Positions 17,299 through 24,906 of a DNA stretch of 64,000 nucleotides are shown here, one piece after another. The stretch is from NCBI RefSeq assembly GCF_020010905.1, contig NZ_JAGJBY010000002.1, positions 558,001 to 622,000 of the forward strand, given 5' to 3'. Made by a program: the position numbers and the translations under genes. How positions within the stretch are numbered: position 1 is the first letter of the stretch; every line of letters starts with the position of its first letter. The stretch is from Streptomyces acidiscabies. GTDB lineage: Bacteria > Actinomycetota > Actinomycetes > Streptomycetales > Streptomycetaceae. The notes under the pieces were generated by a model. It had not been told where the DNA came from. It saw only the letters and a program-made list of their open reading frames with translations, and did no database searches.

Positions 17299-17706
17299 TC
17301 AGCGCCTCGCCAGCTCCGGGCGCTTCGTGTAGTCCGTGAAGCCGACGACGTTGCCCCAGGGGTCGGCGATCTCCACCGTCCAGCCCGTCGCGACGGACGC
17401 CGGTTTGTCGATCGCGGCGACCCCTGCCGCCGTCAGCCTGCGCGCGACCGCCCGGGCGTCCGGGACCTCCATCCACACGCGCGCGCAGCCCCACGGCGGG
17501 GGGCGGTGGGCCAGAGCCTCCTCCTCCCGCAGCAGGATGCCCGGCGTCTCCGGGCCCACCTTCAGCGACGCGATCCCGCCCTCGTCGAAGCGGAACCCCA
17601 CCGCGAACCCGGCGCGCTCGTAGAACCCCACCGCCTCGGCGAGGTTCCCGACCGGCAGCAGCACGTTGTCGAACCCGAGCAGCTCGTACGACTCGTCATC
17701 AGACAT
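17299..17706 (-). CDS. VOC-family (glyoxalase/bleomycin-resistance fold) protein
   Basis: A 135-residue vicinal-oxygen-chelate protein: LGFDNVLLPVGNLAEAVGFYERAGF opens the first beta-alpha-beta-beta-beta unit and ARVWMEVPDARAVARRLTAAGV plus TVEIADPWGNVVGFTDY forms the second. Candidate metal ligands are few: Glu in WMEV and in TVEIADPWGN. Substrate cannot be inferred. The ATG at 17706 has no clear ribosome site; a longer frame upstream is low-complexity Pro/Thr-rich and not real. It is a separate unit from the TetR operon, whose operators lie just beyond its stop codon. Confidence 0.8.
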   Translation of the reverse strand: MSDDESYELLGFDNVLLPVGNLAEAVGFYERAGFAVGFRFDEGGIASLKVGPETPGILLREEEALAHRPPPWGCARVWMEVPDARAVARRLTAAGVAAIDKPASVATGWTVEIADPWGNVVGFTDYTKRPELARR

Positions 17707-17996
17707 AACGTCACAATAGGTGTATTGCTGGCTGGATCGGGTGATTGTCGGTGGTGGCGTCGGTGCTGGGGTAAGTGCCGGGTTCGGGAGGGGTGGGGCT
17801 GTGGTGTGGCGGGGTGCGGGTGGGGTGTTGCTGAGTGGTTGAGTGCGGATGCGTTGTGGAGGCGGGGGTGAGGGGGCGCCGTATCCCCCTCTGCCCATGA
17901 GATCCCCGTGTCGCCGTCACACATCCATGTGCTCCGGCGCAGAGAAGTCGGGCAAGATGGCGGCATCCGATTGTCAGACCTTGGGGGAGTACCACC

Positions 17997-18536
17997 GTGA
18001 CGGAACAGCCGAAGCAGCCCTACGAGCCTCCGGGGTACGGGTACCCGAACAACAACCCCTACAGCCAGCCGCCGCCGCAGCAGCCGCAGCCGGGGTACGG
18101 GTACCAGCAGCCGCCGCAGGGCCAGGGGTACCCGCCGCCCCCTCAGGGACAGCCGGGGCCGGGCTATCCGCCTCCGCAGGGGCAGCCGGGGCCGGGTTAC
18201 CCCCCGCCCCCGCAGGGCTATGGGTACCCCGGGGGCCAGATGCCGCCCGGCGCCGGTTACCAGCCGCCCGGCACCTACACCGGTGACCCGTACGCCCCTT
18301 ACGGCTACGACGCCTACGGCCGCCCCTACTCCGACAAGTCGAAGATCGTCGCGGGGATCCTTCAGCTCTTCCTGGGCACCCTCGGCGTCGGCCGGTTCTA
18401 TATCGGACACGTCGGCCTCGGGCTCGCCCAGCTCTTCACCTGCGGCGGCTTCGGCATCTGGGCCCTGATCGACGGCATCATCCTGCTGACCAGCGACAGC
18501 ACGACGGACGGGCAGGGCCGGGTCCTCCGTGGCTGA
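17997..18536 (+). CDS. TM2-domain protein with Pro/Gly/Gln/Tyr-rich N-terminus
   Basis: A 179-residue protein. Residues 1-100 are low complexity (repeated YPPPPQGQPGPGY-like units), which is a natively disordered cytoplasmic or surface-facing arm. Residues 110-175 are a TM2 domain: DKSKIVAGILQLFLGTLGVGRFYIGHVGLGLAQLF and GGFGIWALIDGIILL give two helices joined by a short turn. The function of TM2 proteins is largely unknown. The GTG start has GGGGGAG eight to ten bases upstream. The next gene begins inside its last codons (8-base overlap), suggesting coupled translation. Confidence 0.85.
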   Translation: MTEQPKQPYEPPGYGYPNNNPYSQPPPQQPQPGYGYQQPPQGQGYPPPPQGQPGPGYPPPQGQPGPGYPPPPQGYGYPGGQMPPGAGYQPPGTYTGDPYAPYGYDAYGRPYSDKSKIVAGILQLFLGTLGVGRFYIGHVGLGLAQLFTCGGFGIWALIDGIILLTSDSTTDGQGRVLRG

Positions 18537-19197
18537 AACGCCGCCCGCGCCGACCGGGGAGGCCCCTACGCCACCCAGGAAGGCGCGCGCGTCGTCCGAA
18601 CGCGAGCCGCCTGAGGAGGCGCCCGCACTGTCGGGACGGGCGTCTACGGGGACCGGGGCTGCGTCCACGCCGAAACCCTCGGCGCCGGGATCGGCGTACA
18701 CATCGACGCCCGCCTCCTGCGGACCGGCGTCCATGCCTCCTGAGCCCGCAGTGCTCGGGTCGGCGTCCGCGTCCAAGCCCCCCACCCCCGGGCCGGCGTA
18801 CACCGTCAAGCTCGCCCCCCTCCTCCGGCACCCGGCGACAGCCCCCCTCGCGGTGCTTGTCGCCGGAGCCGCTGGGGCGGCGTATCTGTACGGGACCGAT
18901 CCCCATCAACCCGGCCACCTCCTCCCCCAGTGCCCCTTCCGGCTCGTCACCGGGTTGTTGTGTCCCGCCTGTGGTGGCACCCGCATGGTGTACGACCTGA
19001 TGCACGGCCGTCTCGGCGCGGCGTGGGTCGATAATCGGGTGCTTCTGCTTGCCTCGCCGTTCGCGCTCGCGTTGTTGGGGCGGTGGATGTGGGAGGGGGT
19101 GCGGGGGCGTCGGTGGAGGCCTCAAGTCAGTGGGCGTGTGCAGGTGTTGATTCTTGGGGTTGCCGTTGGGTGGGCTGTTGTCCGGAACCTTTGCTGA
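18529..19197 (+). CDS. DUF2752-domain membrane protein
   Basis: A 222-residue protein whose first 90 residues are Ala/Pro/Ser-rich linker and whose remainder is a DUF2752 domain with three helices. The family signature, CPFRLVTGLLCPACGGTRMVYDL, contains the C-x10-CPxCGxTR core, followed by HGRLGAAWVDNRVLL. The start GTG at 18529 overlaps the TM2 gene by 8 bases. TM2 and DUF2752 genes are frequent neighbours in actinomycetes, so a shared envelope function is possible, but none is known. Confidence 0.78.
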   Translation: MAETPPAPTGEAPTPPRKARASSEREPPEEAPALSGRASTGTGAASTPKPSAPGSAYTSTPASCGPASMPPEPAVLGSASASKPPTPGPAYTVKLAPLLRHPATAPLAVLVAGAAGAAYLYGTDPHQPGHLLPQCPFRLVTGLLCPACGGTRMVYDLMHGRLGAAWVDNRVLLLASPFALALLGRWMWEGVRGRRWRPQVSGRVQVLILGVAVGWAVVRNLC

Positions 19198-19287
19198 CGC
19201 CACGCACCGTGGTGTGCGCGGGTTGAGCAGGGTGACCGAAGTGGCCGGAACCAGCCGTAAGTTGGCGCGAGTTTTGTCACGGTAAGG

Positions 19288-19299
19288 GAACGATCGTTC
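19288..19299. promoter_or_regulatory. LexA-type (SOS box-like) palindrome
   Basis: GAACGATCGTTC is a perfect 12-base palindrome matching the Gram-positive LexA consensus GAAC-N4-GTTC. It lies 133 bases upstream of the second TM2 gene. Whether LexA binds is untested. Confidence 0.45.
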
Positions 19300-19431
19300 G
19301 ACGGAGGTGCCGTACCGCGCCCGCCCCTGCCTACGCTCAGCGCTCACCCGGGGGGACGGCCGAGGCATGGGCTGACGTGCGCGCTCCCCGGTTCTCGCAT
19401 CCCGAGCAGTTCCGTCAGGAGAGCAGTTCTT

Positions 19432-19701
19432 ATGACCGTCCCCGTCCCCAACGCCGAGGCCCCTTACGGCTACGACCCGCAGGGCCGCCCGTACTCCGAC
19501 AAGTCCAAGCTCGTCGCCGGCCTTCTCCAGATCTTCCTGGGCACCCTCGGCATCGGCCGCTTCTACGTCGGCAACGTCGGCGTCGGCATCGCCCAGCTCC
19601 TGACCTGCGGCGGCTTCGGCCTCTGGGCGCTGATCGACGGGATCATGTTCCTCGTCAGCAACGACCGCACGGACAAGCAGGGCCGCGTCCTGCGCGGCTG
19701 A
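19432..19701 (+). CDS. TM2-domain protein, short form
   Basis: An 89-residue TM2 protein: a 20-residue N-terminus, YDPQGRPYSDKSKLVAGLLQ, then two helices around a GNVGVG turn and a final NDRTDKQGRVLRG. The core is strikingly similar to the TM2 gene 1.4 kb upstream, including the RPYSDKSK and QGRVLRG ends, so the two are paralogues; this one lacks the long repeat arm. A GGAGAG ribosome site precedes the ATG. A LexA-like palindrome and 230 bases of non-coding sequence precede it. Confidence 0.85.
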   Translation: MTVPVPNAEAPYGYDPQGRPYSDKSKLVAGLLQIFLGTLGIGRFYVGNVGVGIAQLLTCGGFGLWALIDGIMFLVSNDRTDKQGRVLRG

Positions 19702-19718
19702 CCCCCCGCGGGGTTCAC

Positions 19719-19753
19719 GGGTCCACCCCTGGGCTCCTCCCAGGGGTGGACCC
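19719..19753. terminator. strong bidirectional hairpin terminator
   Basis: A perfect 15-bp stem (19719-19733 with 19739-19753) with a 5-base loop CTCCT lies between the TM2 gene and the convergent secreted-protein gene. Confidence 0.8.
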
Positions 19754-19761
19754 CCACGGCT

Positions 19762-20469
19762 TCAGCAGCCGGTACGCCGCGGACCCACCGCGATGTCGGC
19801 CATCCGCACGTCGTACGACGACGGGCTCGGGTTCGCCTGGTACAGCTGCCAGCCGAGCTTCAGCTTGTCGAACGTCGGGAACACGAAGTCGTCGGCGGTC
19901 CCGCCGTGGTTCTTCGTCGACACGGTCAGGTCGGGGTTCTCGACCCCGTCGAAGTACACCGTGACCTTGTTGTCGGACGCGTCGAGGTGGAACTCCAGGC
20001 ACTGCCAGACGCCCGCGGCGGCCGGCGCCGAGGTCCGCCAGTTCGTCCAGTCGCCGGTCACGCCCAGGTCCGAGCCGACGCCGTAGAAGTTGCCCTTGTC
20101 GGTCGGCGCGTACTGCCCGCCCAACGGCCGTACCAGCGTGGGCGAATCACTCCCGGACGCCTCCGCGAGCGTCCAGTGCGCCCAGTCGGGCGAGAGCGGA
20201 ACGGCCCCCAGCTTCACCCGCGCGCGGGCCCAAAGACTATTCCCCGGAAGGTACTTGAGCGGCAGGACGACGAACGCCTTGCCGTTGCCCTCGGTGTGGA
20301 AGAGAAGTTCCTTGCCGGGACGCCCACTTGTGCTGGGCACCACCGTGATCGTGCTGCCGGCGGACGTCTCCGTCGTCCACGCGGGGGAGGCCGAGGCAGT
20401 GGGGGGTATCGCGAAGAGCACGGCGGTCAGGGCCAGTGAGGCCGTCGCCGCTTTTCTCAGGATTGCCAT
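19762..20469 (-). CDS. secreted Cip1-like protein
   Basis: A 235-residue exported protein. The start at 20469 gives a signal peptide (AILRKAATASLALTAVLFA then a cleavage site after TASA at about residue 27). The mature part resembles fungal Cip1, a cellulose-induced protein with a polysaccharide-lyase-like fold. Shared features are GVWQCLEFHLDASDN (compare GAFQCFEYHL), VTVYFDG, LKLGWQLY and the terminal DI-x-(V/I)-x8-GC. No enzymatic activity is established for most bacterial homologues. It is monocistronic, bounded by hairpins on both sides. Assignment is by recall of the Cip1 sequence, so moderate confidence. Confidence 0.65.
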   Translation of the reverse strand: MAILRKAATASLALTAVLFAIPPTASASPAWTTETSAGSTITVVPSTSGRPGKELLFHTEGNGKAFVVLPLKYLPGNSLWARARVKLGAVPLSPDWAHWTLAEASGSDSPTLVRPLGGQYAPTDKGNFYGVGSDLGVTGDWTNWRTSAPAAAGVWQCLEFHLDASDNKVTVYFDGVENPDLTVSTKNHGGTADDFVFPTFDKLKLGWQLYQANPSPSSYDVRMADIAVGPRRTGC

Positions 20470-20547
20470 GCGCCAGAGTCTGGCTTGAACTCTCAAGTAG
20501 ATCAAGGTGAGTTGAGACATCAAGCCAAGGCATCAAGCCGACGCGCA

Positions 20548-20574
20548 GGGCCCCGCTCCGGAGGAACGGGGCCC
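20548..20574 (-). terminator. hairpin after the sdh operon
   Basis: GGGCCCCG (20548-20555) pairs with CGGGGCCC (20567-20574) across an 11-base loop, 20-46 bases after the sdhB stop on the minus strand. Confidence 0.6.
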
Positions 20575-20593
20575 AGTACGACGTACCAAGAAC

Positions 20594-21358
20594 CTAGAAG
20601 CGGCGCGTGATCAGCGCCCGCTTCACCTCCTGGATCGCCTTCGTGACCTCGATGCCGCGCGGGCAGGCGTCCGTGCAGTTGAACGTCGTGCGGCAACGCC
20701 ACACGCCGTCACGGTCGTTGAGGATCTCGAGGCGCTGCTCGCCCGCCTCGTCGCGCGAGTCGAAGATGAAGCGGTGCGCGTTGACGATCGCCGCCGGGCC
20801 GAAGTACTGGCCGTCGTTCCAGAAGACCGGGCACGAGGACGTGCAGGCCGCGCAGAGGATGCACTTCGTCGTGTCGTCGAAGCGCTCGCGGTCCTCGGCC
20901 GTTTGGAGGCGCTCGCGGGTCGGTTCGTTCGTGTCCTTCGTGATGAGGAAGGGCATGACGTCGCGGTACGCCTGGAAGAACGGCTCCATGTCCACGACCA
21001 GGTCCTTCAGGACCGTGAGGCCCTTGATGGGCTCGATCGTGATCGGCTTGGCCGGGTTGATGTCCTTGATCAGGGTCTTGCAGGCCAGCCGGTTCTTGCC
21101 GTTGATCCGCATGGCGTCCGAACCGCAGATGCCGTGCGCGCAGGAGCGGCGGAACGTGAGCGTGCCGTCCAGGTCCCACTTGATCTTGTGGAGGCCGTCG
21201 AGGACGCGCTCCTTGGGGTCGATCTCCAGCAGGAAGTCTTCCCAGGTCGCCTCCGCCGAGACCTCCGGGTTGAACCGGCGGACGCGGAACGTGACGGTGA
21301 TGAGGTGGTCCGAGGCCGCGGCCTCCGCCTCCACCTTGTCCAGAACGGGAGTTGCCAT
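20594..21358 (-). CDS. sdhB: succinate dehydrogenase iron-sulfur subunit
   Basis: A 254-residue electron-transfer subunit of complex II. The [2Fe-2S] ligands appear as SCAHGICGSD...RLAC. The [4Fe-4S] ligands appear as CILCAACTSSCPVFW, and the [3Fe-4S] ligands as CRTTFNCTDACPRGI. It carries electrons from SdhA flavin to the membrane quinone site. Its ATG shares one base with the sdhA stop (TGATG), so it is translationally coupled. It is the last gene of the sdhC-sdhD-sdhA-sdhB operon and is followed by a hairpin. Confidence 0.97.
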   Translation of the reverse strand: MATPVLDKVEAEAAASDHLITVTFRVRRFNPEVSAEATWEDFLLEIDPKERVLDGLHKIKWDLDGTLTFRRSCAHGICGSDAMRINGKNRLACKTLIKDINPAKPITIEPIKGLTVLKDLVVDMEPFFQAYRDVMPFLITKDTNEPTRERLQTAEDRERFDDTTKCILCAACTSSCPVFWNDGQYFGPAAIVNAHRFIFDSRDEAGEQRLEILNDRDGVWRCRTTFNCTDACPRGIEVTKAIQEVKRALITRRF

Positions 21359-23112
21359 CAGTACTTACGCTCCATCGGCTGGTAGCGGGTCTGCACGACC
21401 GGCTTGTAGTCGAGACGAATCGAGTCCGTGCCGTCGTCGCCGACCTCGCGGTACGCCATGGTGTGGCGCATGAAGTTGACGTCGTCGCGGTTGGGGTAGT
21501 CCTCGCGGTAGTGACCGCCGCGCGACTCCTTGCGGGCCAGCGCGGACACGGCCATCACCTCGGCCAGGTCGAGCAGGTTGCCCAGCTCGATGGCCTCCAG
21601 GAGGTCCGTGTTGAACCGGCGGCCCTTGTCCTGCACCGAGACGTTCTTGTACCGCTCGCGCAGCTCGGCGATCTTCTCGACGGCCGTCTTGATCGTCTGC
21701 TCGGTCCGGAACACCATGACGTTCGCGTCCATGGTCTCCTGGAGCTCCTTGCGCAGCACCGCCACCCGCTCGGTGCCGGTCGCCGCACGCAGCTGCTCCA
21801 CCTGGTCGACGACCAACTGCGCCGGGTTCTCCGGGAGTTCGACGAAGTCGGCGCCCTGCGAGTACTCGGCCGCCGCGATGCCGGCCCGCTTGCCGAACAC
21901 GTTGATGTCCAGCAGCGAGTTGGTGCCGAGGCGGTTCGCGCCGTGCACGGAGACGCAGGCGACCTCGCCGGCGGCGTACAGACCCGGAACGACCGTGGTG
22001 TTGTCCGAGAGGACCTCACCCTGGACGTTCGTCGGGATGCCGCCCATCGCGTAGTGCGCGGTGGGCTGGATCGGGATCGGGTCCGTGTACGGCTCGATGC
22101 CGAGGTAGGTGCGCGCGAACTCCGTGATGTCCGGGAGCTTCGCGTCGAGCTGCTCCGGCGGGAGGTGCGTGAGGTCGAGGTAGACGTGGTCGCCCTCGGG
22201 ACCGCAGCCGCGGCCCTCACGGATCTCCGTGTAGATGGAGCGCGAGACGACGTCACGGGACGCGAGGTCCTTCATGACCGGCGCGTACTTCTCCATGAAG
22301 CGCTCGCCGTCCTTGTTGCGCAGGATGCCGCCCTCACCGCGGGCGCCCTCCGTCAGCAGGATGCCCATGCGCCAGATGCCGGTCGGGTGGAACTGGAAGA
22401 ACTCCATGTCCTCCAGCGGCAGCCCCCGGCGGTAGCAGGCGGCCTGCCCGTCACCGGTCAGGGTGTGCGCGTTGGACGTCACCTTGAAGAACTTGCCGGT
22501 GCCGCCGGACGCGTAGATCACGGCCTTCGCCTGGAAGACGTGGATCTCGCCGGTCGCCAGCTCGTACGCCACCACACCGGCCGACTTCTTGACGCCGTCG
22601 ACCTCGGTGAGCAGCTGGTCGAGGACGTAGAACTCGTTGAAGAACTCCACGCCCTCCTTCACGCAGTTCTGGTACAGCGTCTGGAGGATCATGTGACCGG
22701 TGCGGTCGGCCGCGTAGCAGGAGCGGCGCACCGGCGCCTCGCCGTGGTTGCGGCTGTGCCCGCCGAAGCGGCGCTGGTCGATCGTCCCGTCGGGCGTCCG
22801 GTTGAACGGCAGCCCCATCTTCTCCAGGTCGAGGACGGCGTCGATGGCCTCCTTCGCCAGGATCTCGGCGGCGTCCTGGTCGACCAGGTAGTCACCGCCC
22901 TTGACCGTGTCGAAGGTGTGCCACTCCCAGTTGTCCTCCTCCACGTTCGCCAGCGCGGCGGCCATGCCGCCCTGCGCCGCGCCCGTGTGGGAGCGGGTCG
23001 GGTAGAGCTTCGTCAGCACGGCGGTGCGGCTGCGCTTCGTCGACTCGATGGCCGCGCGCATACCGGCGCCGCCCGCGCCGACGATGACGGTGTCGTACTT
23101 GTGGATCTTCAT
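21358..23112 (-). CDS. sdhA: succinate dehydrogenase flavoprotein subunit
   Basis: A 584-residue flavoprotein that oxidises succinate to fumarate in the TCA cycle. The FAD-binding dinucleotide fold opens with YDTVIVGAGGAGMRAAIE, the covalent FAD-linking histidine lies in TRSHTGAAQGG, and the active-site stretch HPTGI...LTEGARGEGG and the Arg/His pair in HYAMGGI follow. Length and order are normal. It lies 19 bases after sdhD. Confidence 0.97.
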   Translation of the reverse strand: MKIHKYDTVIVGAGGAGMRAAIESTKRSRTAVLTKLYPTRSHTGAAQGGMAAALANVEEDNWEWHTFDTVKGGDYLVDQDAAEILAKEAIDAVLDLEKMGLPFNRTPDGTIDQRRFGGHSRNHGEAPVRRSCYAADRTGHMILQTLYQNCVKEGVEFFNEFYVLDQLLTEVDGVKKSAGVVAYELATGEIHVFQAKAVIYASGGTGKFFKVTSNAHTLTGDGQAACYRRGLPLEDMEFFQFHPTGIWRMGILLTEGARGEGGILRNKDGERFMEKYAPVMKDLASRDVVSRSIYTEIREGRGCGPEGDHVYLDLTHLPPEQLDAKLPDITEFARTYLGIEPYTDPIPIQPTAHYAMGGIPTNVQGEVLSDNTTVVPGLYAAGEVACVSVHGANRLGTNSLLDINVFGKRAGIAAAEYSQGADFVELPENPAQLVVDQVEQLRAATGTERVAVLRKELQETMDANVMVFRTEQTIKTAVEKIAELRERYKNVSVQDKGRRFNTDLLEAIELGNLLDLAEVMAVSALARKESRGGHYREDYPNRDDVNFMRHTMAYREVGDDGTDSIRLDYKPVVQTRYQPMERKY

Positions 23113-23131
23113 GTTGGTCGCAGCCCCGTGC

Positions 23132-23614
23132 CTAGCGGATGTTCGGGTCGAAGGTGAAGATCACCAGCGTGCCCAGCAGGATGGTGAACACCGTGGCGGT
23201 GTAGAGCAGGCCCTTGAGCCACAGCCGGGTGTTCGCGCGCTCCGCGTAGTCGTTGATGACCGTACGCAGGCCGTTCGCGCCGTGCAGCATCGCCAGCCAC
23301 AGCATCAGCAGGTCCCAGACCTGCCAGAACGGGGACGCCCAGCGGCCCGCGACGAACGCGAAGCCGATCTTGGAGACGCCGCCGTCCAGCACGAGCTGGA
23401 TCAGCAGGTGGCCGATGACCAGCACGACCAGGACGATGCCGGACAGGCGCATGAACAGCCACGCCGCCAGCTCGAAGTTGCCCCGCGTCGACTTCGGGGT
23501 CTTCTTCGTGCGCTTGCGCGGGGCCTCGATGTACGGGGCCGGGTTGTCGACGTCGTACAGCGAACCGCCCTCTACGGGGCCGATGCCGGACGCGGTGGTT
23601 TCGGTGGTGGCCAT
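23132..23614 (-). CDS. sdhD: succinate dehydrogenase hydrophobic membrane anchor subunit
   Basis: A 160-residue membrane anchor with a soluble N-terminus of about 45 residues and three helices (about 50-70, 90-115, 130-150). Candidate heme or quinone residues include the histidine in VIGHLLIQL and in WLAMLHGANGLRTVINDY, the latter a standard SdhD signature. The start at 23614 is five bases after the sdhC stop. It anchors SdhAB to the membrane and forms the quinone site with SdhC. Confidence 0.92.
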   Translation of the reverse strand: MATTETTASGIGPVEGGSLYDVDNPAPYIEAPRKRTKKTPKSTRGNFELAAWLFMRLSGIVLVVLVIGHLLIQLVLDGGVSKIGFAFVAGRWASPFWQVWDLLMLWLAMLHGANGLRTVINDYAERANTRLWLKGLLYTATVFTILLGTLVIFTFDPNIR

Positions 23615-23619
23615 CGGTG

Positions 23620-24000
23620 TCAGCTCCCGAAGAGTTCGCGGGCCGCGTGGCCGAGGACGGGGTAGATCGCGCCGATCATCAGCACGACCCACAGGCCGAC
23701 GACCGTCCAGAGCATCTGCTTCTGGTAGCGCGGGCCCTTCGACCAGAAGTCGACGGCGATGACGCGGAGGCCGTTGAGCGCGTGGAAGAGGATGGCGGCG
23801 ACGAGGCCGTACTCAAGGCACGCGACGATCGGCGTCTTGTACGTGGCTACGACCTTGTCGTAGTCCTCGGGGGAGACACGCACGAGAGCGGTGTCGAGTA
23901 CGTGGACAAACAGGAAGAAGAAGATGAGGACGCCGGTGACTCGATGAGCCACCCAGGACCACATTCCTTCCCGGCCGCGGTACAGCGTTCCAGCCGGCAC
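23620..24000 (-). CDS. sdhC: succinate dehydrogenase cytochrome b556 subunit
   Basis: A 126-residue membrane subunit with three helices. The N-terminus LYRGREGMWSWVAHRVTGVLIFFFLFVHVLD contains the Ser, Arg and His typical of the quinone and heme region (SWVAHRVTG), and FHALNGLRVIAVDF is the second signature. The GTG at 24000 is preferred over an in-frame ATG 87 bases upstream because GGAGGG stands eight bases before it. It is the first gene of the sdh operon. Confidence 0.92.
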   Translation of the reverse strand: MPAGTLYRGREGMWSWVAHRVTGVLIFFFLFVHVLDTALVRVSPEDYDKVVATYKTPIVACLEYGLVAAILFHALNGLRVIAVDFWSKGPRYQKQMLWTVVGLWVVLMIGAIYPVLGHAARELFGS

Positions 24001-24173
24001 GGAAGTCCCTCCGGGAGCGGGGTTCGGGGCCTGCCGGCTTGTGCTGTCGGTCGGCCCGGCCGGGTACGGTCCACCGGCCCCCAGCATGTTAGCTACGCAG
24101 TGGGGGCGGGTTTACGGCGGGCCTACCGGTGTGATCAAAGTGGCACGCGGATGGGTGAAGCTGTGGCGGCATC

Positions 24174-24268
24174 TGGGGTGGTGGGTGCTGTTATGTGCCG
24201 GGTGCGGGTTCGTTGTGGCTGGTCGCGCCCCGCGGCGGAGCCGCTATGTCACGGCCCCGCGCCCCTGA
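24174..24268. repeat. probable dispersed Streptomyces intergenic repeat
   Basis: The stretch with TTCGTTGTGGCTGGTCGCGC and the hairpin GCGGC-GGA-GCCGC (24232-24244), ending CCCCGCGCCCC, matches an element I remember as recurring in intergenic regions of many Streptomyces genomes. Only one copy is in this window, so repetitiveness cannot be shown here. Its right edge runs into the 3' end of the UraD-like gene and supplies that gene's stop codon. Confidence 0.5.
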
Positions 24269-24737
24269 CGGCGTTCACCAAACGTTGCTTTGCCAGCTTG
24301 CGGAGTTCTTCTGCTGCCAGCACCCGTTCGTCCTCCGGATCGTTCAGCAAACGTGACCGGATGGCTTCCAGGGTGTGATCGATGGTTTCGGCCATGATGA
24401 CGAATGCGTGGCCGAATTTCGACTCGTATGCCGCGTGTGCGGCGCTCAGCGCCATGTGGGCCGCTACGTATGTCCCCGGCGGGAGTTGGGGCATTTTTTC
24501 CGCCGCCAGTGCTTCCGCCAAGTCGGCCCTCGTCAGGTCGTACGCCGCCTCGTCCGCCGCCGCCAAAAGTGCGTCGACCGTCGGGTACGGGCGGTGGGTT
24601 GCCACCCTTGCCGCCCAGGTTTCGCTGTGGAGGCAGGTGAGGAGGACTGTGTACGCCTCCGCCGGGGGCGCGGCGTTGAACGCTGTGAGGCGGGTGTGCG
24701 TAGGTGATGGTTGTTCGGGTAGGGCCGGTATGGCCAC
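24249..24737 (-). CDS. OHCU decarboxylase-like protein (UraD family)
   Basis: About 162 residues. The core FNAAPPAEAYTVLLTCLHSETWA, AEALAAEKMPQLPPGTY and SKFGHAFVIMAE matches UraD proteins, which decarboxylate 2-oxo-4-hydroxy-4-carboxy-5-ureidoimidazoline to allantoin in urate breakdown. The segment KFGHAFVI is the clearest signature. The start is uncertain; the GTG at 24737 gives a family-like length, with other GTGs upstream. No other urate genes are adjacent, so it may not function in that pathway. The last few residues (RGAGP) come from a putative dispersed repeat. Confidence 0.65.
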   Translation of the reverse strand: MAIPALPEQPSPTHTRLTAFNAAPPAEAYTVLLTCLHSETWAARVATHRPYPTVDALLAAADEAAYDLTRADLAEALAAEKMPQLPPGTYVAAHMALSAAHAAYESKFGHAFVIMAETIDHTLEAIRSRLLNDPEDERVLAAEELRKLAKQRLVNAVRGAGP

Positions 24738-24906
24738 GCGGTGGGCGGGCAGCTGTGGTCCTCGTGTCACGGGGGGCTGGTGTGGCGTCACCGTATCGAG
24801 AGTGGTCGTGGTGTGTCCGACAGTTGCCCGAATTTCACTCGATCGGGAGAGTTTCGGAACGTGTGGTGGACGACAGGTGGTCGGCCTTGAGTCATAGGTT
24901 GACGGC

